5,086 bases of DNA from an uncultured Muribaculaceae bacterium (GTDB lineage: Bacteria > Bacteroidota > Bacteroidia > Bacteroidales > Muribaculaceae), in contig CAJTMY010000076.1 in assembly GCA_910577355.1 (NCBI GenBank), positions 1-5,086 of the forward strand, written 5' to 3'. Below the pieces are notes generated by a model. That model was not told the DNA's origin. It searched no databases and was given only the letters and a program-made list of their open reading frames with translations. The translations under genes were made by a program, and so were the position numbers. Position 1 is the first letter of the stretch; every line of letters begins with the position of its first letter. Positions 1 through 5,086 of the stretch are shown here, piece by piece.

Positions 1-26
1 AAGACCGAATTCTTCAAACAAATCGC

Positions 27-34
27 TATCTTTG
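27..34 (+). promoter_or_regulatory. Candidate upstream Bacteroidetes -7 box (TATCTTTG)
   Basis: TATCTTTG matches the Bacteroidetes primary sigma factor -7 consensus TAnnTTTG exactly and is followed by CA, a common context for this element. No TTTG or TTG sits at the expected -33 distance (roughly positions 3-8), so the match is half a promoter. If used, it would give sppA a leader of over 100 bases that includes the hairpin at 116-147. It could also be a chance match. Confidence 0.35.
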
Positions 35-115
35 CACTTGCCAGTTGAACCTACGACATTAGAAAAAGCATGTGTGAGGATAAAAAATATCGGTAATCGG
101 ATAAATGATTAACTT

Positions 116-147
116 AATTTGTGTAACTTTGTGCGATTATACAAATT
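116..147 (+). promoter_or_regulatory. Inverted repeat over the sppA promoter
   Basis: AATTTGTGTAA (116-126) pairs with TTATACAAATT (137-147): ten Watson-Crick pairs and one G-T pair (123 with 140) around a 10-base loop (127-136). The dyad covers the proximal -7 box and the expected start point and ends 6 bases before the ATG. As DNA it could be an operator; as RNA, if transcription starts at the upstream box, it would be a hairpin close to the start codon. The pairing is seen directly; any regulatory role is inference, and low-complexity AT-rich sequence raises the chance of coincidence. Confidence 0.4.
124..131 (+). promoter_or_regulatory. Candidate proximal -7 box of sppA-lpxK (TAACTTTG)
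   Basis: TAACTTTG matches TAnnTTTG exactly and lies 22 bases before the sppA ATG, so transcription would start near 137-140 with a leader of about 15 bases. Short leaders are ordinary in this group. No clear TTG is visible 19-21 bases upstream, where the sequence is ATAAATG-like, so the -33 side is weak. The box is embedded in the dyad at 116-147. Confidence 0.5.
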
Positions 148-153
148 CGCATA

Positions 154-1911
154 ATGATTAAAAAGTTCTTCATCTCAATGCTTGGCACAATCGCCGGCTT
201 TTGGATATCATTGTTTATAGCAGTCTTTGTCGGAGTGGCGATTGTCGGAGCCATTGTATCTTCGGGTACGGGTTCGAAGCCTCAGGTCGACAAAAACTCG
301 ATACTTTATCTCGATTTGTCGGGGGCGATTCCCGAGCGCTATCAGCCGGCCGATTTCTGGCAGACGGTACAAGGTGCCGAGAAAGACGGTGATGCTCTTG
401 TCGATATTATCGACGCCCTCCATCTGGCAAAGAACGATTCAAAGATAAAGGGATTGTATATCAATGCCGCCGGCGCATCCGCCGGGTTCGCCACCCGCGA
501 GGAGATCGTCGAGGCTTTGCGCGAGTTTAAGACTTCGGGCAAGTGGGTATACGCCTACGCCGATGCTTATGCGCAAGGCGACTATATGCTGGCATCGTTG
601 GCCGACAGCGTGTTCCTCAACCCGATCGGAGCTGTCGACGTACACGGTGTGGCCTCGCAGGTACCTTTTTTCAAAGGCCTTCTCGACAAATTGGGCGTGA
701 AGATGGAAGTGGTGCGCGTCGGCACGTTCAAGAGCGCCGTCGAGCCTTACATCACCGACGCGATGAGTCCTGCCTCGCGCTTGCAGACTCAGGTGATGGT
801 TGACTCGTTGTGGCGCTTCTATGCCGGGGTGGTGGGCGATGCCCGCAATGTGGAGATATCGCAGGTAGACATGTGGGCGGATTCGATAATGGGAGTCTGG
901 GATGCCGGCCGAATACTCGATGCAGGCGCTGTGAGTGCGTTGCGCTACCGTCATGCCGTCGAGGATCTGCTCCGCGACGAATGCGGCCTTGACGATAAGG
1001 ATGAGCTCCGGTTTGTGACTCCGGCGGCATATATGGCTTCAAGAGAAAGCGGCAATGCCGGCAAAGACCATATCGCCGTGCTCTTTGCCAATGGAGATAT
1101 AGTGGATTCGGGCGAAGGAGGTATCGTGGGCGAGACTATGGTGCCCGAGATATTCAGGCTTGCCGACAACGACAACGTGAAGGCTCTGGTGCTGCGTGTA
1201 AACTCGGGCGGAGGTTCGGCTTTCGCATCCGAGCAGATATGGGAGGCTCTTGAATATTTCAAGTCGAAAGACAAAAAATTCTATGTCTCGATGGGCGACT
1301 ATGCCGCATCGGGCGGTTATTATATATCATGTGGCGCCGACCGTATATTCGCCGACCGCTGCACCCTTACCGGCTCGATAGGCGTATTCGGCCTGATACC
1401 CGATTTTTCGGGCCTCGTCACCGAAAAGCTCGGTGTCACATTCTCGACCGTCCAGAGCAGCGCCAACGCAACATTCCCGTCGGTTCTCACCGGAATGACC
1501 GAATATCAGCGCGACGCCTTGCAGAAATCGGTGGAACGCATATACGATACCTTTACCTCGCGTGTGGCACAAGGACGCCATATGTCCCAGGATTCGGTCA
1601 AGTCCATTGCCGAGGGACGTGTATGGACCGGCGGAGCAGCGCTCTCCCTGGGTCTCGTGGACGAGATAGGCAGCCTCGACGCGACAGTCAGAGCCATAGC
1701 GGACGAGACAGGCATCGACGTCGACAAAGTAGTCTATTATCCGGCTGTGGAAGATAAATTCCTGGCTGAAATCCTTGCCGGCGCGCGCGACAATGTCAAG
1801 GCCGGAGGCCTCGACATAAACGCATCGGCTATGCAGGTGCTGCGTATGCTCGACCGTCTGCAGACAGCCGCTCCCGTCCAGGCTCGCATGCCGATGATAT
1901 ACTTCGAATAA
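154..1911 (+). CDS. sppA: Signal peptide peptidase SppA, 67K type (peptidase family S49)
   Basis: This 585-residue protein is a membrane-anchored serine protease that degrades signal peptides left in the inner membrane after protein export. Its length fits the long, two-domain SppA form. Residues about 9-36 are one hydrophobic segment after a basic MIKK start, best read as an uncleaved N-terminal anchor with the catalytic part outside the cytoplasm. The first S49 repeat spans roughly 100-265 and holds VGTFKSAVEP, where Lys193 matches the general base Lys209 of E. coli SppA. The second repeat, about 305-515, holds RVNSGGGSAFASE (348-360) and MGDYAASGGYY (380-390), where Ser386 matches the E. 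coli nucleophile Ser409. Both catalytic residues are present, so the enzyme should be active. The ATG at 154 is the natural start because the membrane segment follows directly. There is no Shine-Dalgarno sequence, as usual in Bacteroidetes. lpxK follows after 12 bases, suggesting cotranscription. Family is secure; the native substrates here are unknown. Confidence 0.96.
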   Translation: MIKKFFISMLGTIAGFWISLFIAVFVGVAIVGAIVSSGTGSKPQVDKNSILYLDLSGAIPERYQPADFWQTVQGAEKDGDALVDIIDALHLAKNDSKIKGLYINAAGASAGFATREEIVEALREFKTSGKWVYAYADAYAQGDYMLASLADSVFLNPIGAVDVHGVASQVPFFKGLLDKLGVKMEVVRVGTFKSAVEPYITDAMSPASRLQTQVMVDSLWRFYAGVVGDARNVEISQVDMWADSIMGVWDAGRILDAGAVSALRYRHAVEDLLRDECGLDDKDELRFVTPAAYMASRESGNAGKDHIAVLFANGDIVDSGEGGIVGETMVPEIFRLADNDNVKALVLRVNSGGGSAFASEQIWEALEYFKSKDKKFYVSMGDYAASGGYYISCGADRIFADRCTLTGSIGVFGLIPDFSGLVTEKLGVTFSTVQSSANATFPSVLTGMTEYQRDALQKSVERIYDTFTSRVAQGRHMSQDSVKSIAEGRVWTGGAALSLGLVDEIGSLDATVRAIADETGIDVDKVVYYPAVEDKFLAEILAGARDNVKAGGLDINASAMQVLRMLDRLQTAAPVQARMPMIYFE

Positions 1912-1923
1912 AACACTACGGCG

Positions 1924-3015
1924 GTGAAATTGCGCAGCATAATATCCAAAATGGTTCTCCTTCCGTGCTCCAAACTGTACGGAGGAGTTACCTCTGTGCG
2001 CAATCAGCTGTTCGATTGGAAAATACTGCCCCAGCACGAATTCGATGTGCCGGTCGTCGTTGTCGGCAACCTCGCCGTAGGCGGCACCGGCAAGACACCG
2101 CATACCGAATATATAGTGGAGGCATTGCGACACAATTACCATATAGCCGTGTTGTCGCGAGGATACAAACGCGCCACAAAGGGCTTTGTGCTCGCCACAC
2201 CATATTCAAAGCCGCGCGACATAGGCGACGAAAGCTATCAGATGTATCAGAAATTCGGCCGCAAAGTCACGGTCGCCGTATGCGAGGATCGTGTACACGG
2301 TATCCGGGAGCTGCTTCGACTCGATCCCGACATCAACCTCGTGCTGCTCGATGACGCTTTCCAGCACCGCTATGTAAAGCCTGCCGTATCTATCGTCATC
2401 ACCGAGTTTAACCGCCCCCTGTATAGCGACAAGATGCTGCCTTACGGCCGTTTGCGCGAGCCGGTGCGCGGTATCAACCGCGCCGATATTGTGGTCGTGT
2501 CGAAGTGCCCCGACACTATGAAGGATCTCGACTACCGTCTTTTCAAGAAAGACCTCAAACTATTTCCGTATCAGGAGATATTCTTCTCCCGCTACGCTTA
2601 TCAGCCGCTCGTGCCGCTGTTTCCGGAGCAGACCGGCTCGGTGCCGTGTCTCGAATGGATGGACAATACCGACGCCGTACTTGCAGTGGCGGGTATAGAC
2701 AATCCGCGCCCGTTCATACGCTACCTCAAGAGCTTTATGCCCAAGGTGAGGGTCAACATATTCTCCGACCATCATAATTTCACCCGCAAGGATCTTGATT
2801 TGCTGCTTTCACGTTATCGCACCATGAAAGGAAACACCCGCATTCTGGTCACCACAGAGAAAGATGCCGTGCGCATGGCAGCCAGCCCATATTTCCCGCC
2901 CGAGTTGCGTGCCGTGACATTCTATCTGCCCGTGAAAGTGGATTTCCCGGCCCACGGCAACAGTTCCAATTTCGAGGACACTCTCATACGGCTTATACGC
3001 AACAACAAGGCATGA
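1924..3015 (+). CDS. lpxK: Tetraacyldisaccharide 4'-kinase (lipid A biosynthesis)
   Basis: LpxK transfers phosphate from ATP to the 4' position of the tetraacyldisaccharide 1-phosphate, forming lipid IVA on the cytoplasmic face of the inner membrane. The 363-residue product shows the family signatures in order: Walker A VGNLAVGGTGKTP (47-59, Lys57), LSRGYKR (77-83), GDES (101-104), the acidic LLDDAFQHR (141-149, Asp143/Asp144), LPYGRLREP (172-180), DHHNFT (282-287, holding the probable counterpart of the catalytic-dyad His known in Aquifex LpxK) and VTTEKDAVR (309-317). The more common GDEP motif has Ser instead of Pro here. The start is taken as GTG 1924 because MKL and the following residues resemble the N-termini of Bacteroidetes LpxK; an in-frame ATG at 1951 would remove nine residues and is the alternative. 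The N-terminal 25 residues are only mildly hydrophobic and probably form the peripheral membrane-association helix. The gene starts 12 bases after sppA and has no promoter of its own that I can see. Confidence 0.96.
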   Translation: MKLRSIISKMVLLPCSKLYGGVTSVRNQLFDWKILPQHEFDVPVVVVGNLAVGGTGKTPHTEYIVEALRHNYHIAVLSRGYKRATKGFVLATPYSKPRDIGDESYQMYQKFGRKVTVAVCEDRVHGIRELLRLDPDINLVLLDDAFQHRYVKPAVSIVITEFNRPLYSDKMLPYGRLREPVRGINRADIVVVSKCPDTMKDLDYRLFKKDLKLFPYQEIFFSRYAYQPLVPLFPEQTGSVPCLEWMDNTDAVLAVAGIDNPRPFIRYLKSFMPKVRVNIFSDHHNFTRKDLDLLLSRYRTMKGNTRILVTTEKDAVRMAASPYFPPELRAVTFYLPVKVDFPAHGNSSNFEDTLIRLIRNNKA

Positions 3016-3034
3016 CACAGCCACGACACACAAC

Positions 3035-3065
3035 ATTGATAAAAGAAACAACGTTATTACTTTTG
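3035..3065 (+). promoter_or_regulatory. Bacteroidetes-type promoter of the purine nucleoside phosphorylase gene
   Basis: A -33 element ATTG (3035-3038) and a -7 element TACTTTTG (3058-3065, exact TAnnTTTG) are separated by 19 bases, which is within the spacing known for Bacteroides promoters. Transcription would begin at about 3071-3075, giving a leader of about 25 A-rich bases with no Shine-Dalgarno sequence. It is the only site in the window where both elements are present at proper spacing, and it separates the phosphorylase gene from the sppA-lpxK unit. Confidence 0.7.
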
Positions 3066-3071
3066 TAATAA
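3054..3071 (+). promoter_or_regulatory. Perfect inverted repeat over the -7 box
   Basis: TTATTAC (3054-3060) and GTAATAA (3065-3071) are perfect reverse complements around TTTT. The -7 box (3058-3065) lies entirely within the dyad, which could be an operator or a chance property of AT-rich promoter DNA. It is a poor terminator candidate for lpxK because the stem is AT-only apart from one pair and no T run follows. Confidence 0.35.
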
Positions 3072-3096
3072 TTCAAACCGATAAACATAAAACACC

Positions 3097-3912
3097 ATGC
3101 TGAATAAAATCAACCAGACAGCCGACTTTCTCCGCTCGCGTGTAGAAGGCGAGATGCCCGCTACCGCCATCATACTCGGCACAGGACTCGGAGCCCTCGT
3201 CGACTACATCGATGACAAACAGTACATTCCCTATAAGGATATTCCAAACTTCCCGGTATCCACCGTCGAAGGCCATTCTGGCAACCTCATATTCGGTACA
3301 CTCGGCGGCAAGCGCGTCATTGCCATGCAGGGCCGTTTCCACTACTACGAAGGCTACGACATGAAGCAGGTCACTTTCCCCGTGCGCGTGTTCAAGGCCC
3401 TCGGCGTCGACACACTGTTTGTGTCCAATGCCGCAGGCGGCATGAACAAAGAATTCAAGGTAGGCGACGTGATGGTGATTACCGACCACATCAACCTATT
3501 CCCCGAGAATCCACTGCGCGGAAAGAACTACAACGAGCTCGGCCCGCGTTTCCCGGCCATGACCGAGGCTTACGACCACCGCCTTGTCGAAGAGGCCGAC
3601 CGTATCGCCGCCGAGCGTGGCATGCGCCTCATGCACGGCGTGTATGTGGGCACTCCGGGCCCGACATTCGAGACTCCGGCCGAATATGAATACTTCCGCG
3701 TCATCGGCGGCGATGCCGTAGGCATGTCCACCGTCCCCGAGGTGATAGTGGCTCGACACGGCGACATGCGCGTGTTCGGTATCTCCGTCATCACCGACCT
3801 TGGCGGCAAAGACATAAAGGAAGTGCCTACCCACGAGGAAGTGCAGCTCGCGGCCGAGAAAGCACAGCCCAATGTAGTGGCTCTCATCTCGGAACTTGTG
3901 AAACGCTCCTGA
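3097..3912 (+). CDS. Purine nucleoside phosphorylase, trimeric (PNP/MTAP) family
   Basis: This cytoplasmic enzyme of purine salvage splits purine (deoxy)nucleosides with phosphate into free base and (deoxy)ribose 1-phosphate. The 271 residues match the length of trimeric, low-molecular-mass PNPs. Aligned with human PNP: GTGLG (28-32) is the phosphate loop, with Thr29 for Ser33; EGHSGNL holds His60 (human His64); MQGRFHYYEGY (77-87) holds Arg80, His82 and Tyr84 (human Arg84, His86, Tyr88); NAAGG (111-115) is the base/phosphate loop; GPTFETPAE holds Glu192 (human Glu201); GMSTVPEVIVARH (209-221) contains Met210 (human Met219); and His246 in THEEV matches His257. The exception is Asp234 in SVITD, where human PNP has Asn243, the residue that selects 6-oxopurines; base preference is therefore uncertain. 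Methylthioadenosine phosphorylase is a less likely reading because the GMSTVPE stretch is PNP-like. The gene has its own promoter and ends in a terminator-like hairpin. The symbol (punA, pnp or deoD in different annotations) is left blank. Confidence 0.94.
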   Translation: MLNKINQTADFLRSRVEGEMPATAIILGTGLGALVDYIDDKQYIPYKDIPNFPVSTVEGHSGNLIFGTLGGKRVIAMQGRFHYYEGYDMKQVTFPVRVFKALGVDTLFVSNAAGGMNKEFKVGDVMVITDHINLFPENPLRGKNYNELGPRFPAMTEAYDHRLVEEADRIAAERGMRLMHGVYVGTPGPTFETPAEYEYFRVIGGDAVGMSTVPEVIVARHGDMRVFGISVITDLGGKDIKEVPTHEEVQLAAEKAQPNVVALISELVKRS

Positions 3913-3925
3913 TCCAAGACCATCC

Positions 3926-3953
3926 GCGCTACGGGCTGCCGTGTCCGTGGCGC
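3926..3953 (+). terminator. GC-rich hairpin after the phosphorylase gene, possible intrinsic terminator
   Basis: GCGCTACGG (3926-3934) pairs with CCGTGGCGC (3945-3953) through nine pairs, one of them T-G (3930 with 3949), around a 10-base loop. It begins 13 bases after the stop codon and is followed by TTATAATATAT rather than a true T run, so termination may be partial or the hairpin may stabilise the mRNA end. A smaller competing stem is possible, ACGG (3931-3934) with CCGT (3939-3942). Readthrough into thiL cannot be excluded. Confidence 0.45.
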
Positions 3954-3966
3954 TTATAATATATCT

Positions 3967-3979
3967 GTATACTTTATAC
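3967..3979 (+). promoter_or_regulatory. Weak -7-like region with a small dyad ahead of thiL
   Basis: GTATA (3967-3971) and TATAC (3975-3979) form a 5-bp dyad around CTT. The TACTTTAT inside it (3970-3977) matches TAnnTTTG at only four of the six fixed positions, and no TTG lies at -33 distance. thiL may have a weak promoter here or be transcribed from upstream. The sequence does not settle this. Confidence 0.2.
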
Positions 3980-3990
3980 GATACGACATC

Positions 3991-5025
3991 ATGTCCGAAA
4001 TATCATCCTTAGGCGAATTCGGCCTTATCGATCATCTTACCGACAAACTCACCGTCGTCAACACTTCCACCTTGCGCGGGGTAGGGGACGATGCCGCCGT
4101 GATGCACTATGCATCCGGCGACGATGTGCTCATCACCACCGACCTTCTGCTCGAGAACGTGCATTTCGATCTTACATACGTCCCGCTCAAGCATCTCGGA
4201 TACAAGGCCGCCGTGGTAAACTTCTCCGACATATACGCCATGAACGGCACCCCGCGTCAGATCACCGTATCGCTCGGTATATCAAGCCGCTTCACGCTCG
4301 AGCATATCGAGGAGCTGTATGCCGGAATACGCCTTGCCTGCGAGGCATACGGCGTGGACATCGTAGGTGGTGATACATCGGCATCGCATCAGGGGCTCGT
4401 CATATCCATCACTTGCATCGGCGATGCTCCGCGCGACAAAATTGTATATCGCGACGGCGCCCGTCCAACAGATCTCATATGCGTGTCGGGCGATCTCGGA
4501 GCCGCCTACATGGGGCTGCAGCTGCTCGAACGCGAAAAAGTCGCGTCGGCCGGCCGTAAAGACTTCATACCCGACTTCGCCGGAAAGGAATACCTTGTCG
4601 AGCGCCAGCTCAAGCCCGAAGCGCGCCGCGACATAATTGCGGCTCTTGCTGAGGCAGGCATAAGGCCGACGGCCATGATGGATATATCGGATGGCCTTTC
4701 ATCCGAGCTGATTCATATCTGCATCCGCAGCAAGACCGGATGCCGCGTGTATGAGGACCGTATCCCCATCGACTATCAGACCGCGGTAATGGCCGAGGAG
4801 CTCAACATGAACCTCGTCACCGCCGCGCTCAACGGCGGCGAGGACTACGAGCTGCTTTTCACCGTGCCCCTTGCCGATCATGACAGGGTGAGGAAAATCG
4901 ACGGAGTGCACGTCATAGGATACATCACCGAGGAAAAACTCGGCTGTGCCATGGTCACCCGCGATGATGCCGAGATTTCCCTCAAAGCACAGGGCTGGAA
5001 CCCGCTCAAGGCCGACGATAAATGA
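3991..5025 (+). CDS. thiL: Thiamine-monophosphate kinase
   Basis: ThiL uses ATP to phosphorylate thiamine monophosphate to thiamine diphosphate, the active cofactor, in the cytoplasm. The 344 residues cover the whole AIRS/PurM-like fold. Motifs in order: GEFGLIDHL (8-16), RGVGDDAAV (29-37) with the metal-binding Asp33/Asp34, TTDLLLENVHF (49-59), NFSDIYAMNG (77-86) with Asp80, VGGDTS (125-130) with Asp128, the glycine-rich SGDLGAAYMG (166-175), MMDISDGLSSE (229-239) with Asp231 and Asp234, and NGGEDYELLFT (281-291) near the substrate end. All family motifs are intact, so it should be functional. The ATG at 3991 is chosen because the conserved GEF motif starts at residue 8, as in other ThiL proteins. 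No other thiamine gene lies in the window, so thiL is separate from any thi biosynthesis cluster, and no TPP riboswitch is visible in the 78 bases upstream. Regulation is probably constitutive. Confidence 0.96.
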   Translation: MSEISSLGEFGLIDHLTDKLTVVNTSTLRGVGDDAAVMHYASGDDVLITTDLLLENVHFDLTYVPLKHLGYKAAVVNFSDIYAMNGTPRQITVSLGISSRFTLEHIEELYAGIRLACEAYGVDIVGGDTSASHQGLVISITCIGDAPRDKIVYRDGARPTDLICVSGDLGAAYMGLQLLEREKVASAGRKDFIPDFAGKEYLVERQLKPEARRDIIAALAEAGIRPTAMMDISDGLSSELIHICIRSKTGCRVYEDRIPIDYQTAVMAEELNMNLVTAALNGGEDYELLFTVPLADHDRVRKIDGVHVIGYITEEKLGCAMVTRDDAEISLKAQGWNPLKADDK

Positions 5026-5075
5026 AAAAAACTGAAGATTCCAAATCGAAGTGCAAAACATCGTGTATGGAATAA
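5022..5075 (+). CDS. Doubtful 17-codon ORF overlapping the thiL stop
   Basis: An ATG at 5022 overlaps the thiL TGA in an ATGA arrangement, the usual layout of translational coupling, and opens a 17-codon frame reading MKKTEDSKSKCKTSCME before TAA. The peptide is lysine-rich with two cysteines and no hydrophobic segment. I do not recognise it. The ATGA may simply result from an A-rich stretch after thiL, and so short an ORF is expected by chance. It is recorded because the frame ends inside the window and so cannot be the start of a longer downstream gene. Confidence 0.12.
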   Translation: MKKTEDSKSKCKTSCME

Positions 5076-5086
5076 TATATTCTCCT

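Noticed and set aside
1..112. Possible 3' end of an upstream gene (frame 2 is open from the edge to the TAA at 110-112; frame 1 closes at 46-48)
   Set aside because: Neither short frame shows recognisable protein sequence, the region is AT-rich, and a TATCTTTG promoter-like element lies inside it, so it is treated as non-coding.
439..954. 171-codon reverse-strand ORF inside sppA
   Set aside because: It is antisense to the first S49 domain including the catalytic Lys region, with low-complexity His/Arg-rich sequence and no family resemblance.
1327..2142. 271-codon reverse-strand ORF across the sppA/lpxK junction
   Set aside because: It is antisense to two clearly conserved genes, has no recognisable domain, and its composition is what an open antisense frame of GC-rich coding DNA gives.
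3955..3960. TATAAT hexamer, a perfect E. coli-type -10 box ahead of thiL
   Set aside because: Bacteroidetes primary sigma factors do not use this consensus, no TTGACA lies at the right distance, and the stretch is simply AT-rich.
3913..3990. TPP riboswitch ahead of thiL
   Set aside because: The gap is too short and lacks the conserved THI-box core sequences; the only structure is the hairpin at 3926-3953.
154..5025. The four-gene cluster as one novel functional system
   Set aside because: All four products are well-known housekeeping enzymes of unrelated pathways with intact motifs, and the gene order appears to be an ordinary Bacteroidales neighbourhood.
5070..5082. Small dyad GAATA-ATA-TATTC at the right edge as a terminator of thiL
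   Set aside because: The stem is five AT-rich pairs with no T run, and the window ends just after it.

Overview
The window carries four complete, same-strand housekeeping genes: sppA (membrane signal peptide peptidase), lpxK (lipid A 4'-kinase), a trimeric-type purine nucleoside phosphorylase, and thiL (thiamine-monophosphate kinase). Protein sequence style, TAnnTTTG-type promoter elements, the lack of Shine-Dalgarno sequences and A-rich leaders point to a member of the Bacteroidales. The moderately high GC of the coding DNA combined with frequent ATA isoleucine codons would suit Muribaculaceae or a relative, but the family assignment is inference.

Layout: 1-153 is AT-rich non-coding DNA with two candidate -7 boxes and a long dyad just ahead of sppA. 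sppA (154-1911) and lpxK (1924-3015) are 12 bases apart and look cotranscribed. An 81-base gap (3016-3096) holds the best promoter of the window, with -33 and -7 elements at the expected spacing and a perfect dyad over the -7 box, serving the phosphorylase gene (3097-3912). A 78-base gap (3913-3990) has a GC-rich terminator-like hairpin followed by AT-rich DNA ahead of thiL (3991-5025). The last 61 bases are non-coding except for a doubtful 17-codon ORF that overlaps the thiL stop codon. No stretch over 300 bases lacks a gene.

sppA and lpxK both act at the inner membrane (proteolysis of membrane and signal peptides; lipid A maturation), while the phosphorylase and ThiL are soluble enzymes of purine salvage and thiamine diphosphate formation. 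The four are not one pathway. From memory, this neighbourhood recurs in Bacteroidales, so it is probably an inherited housekeeping cluster.

I found no mobile element, CRISPR, RNA gene or undescribed system. The points most worth checking are Asp234 of the phosphorylase, at the position that sets purine specificity in the human enzyme, and the dyads lying on the promoter -7 boxes.
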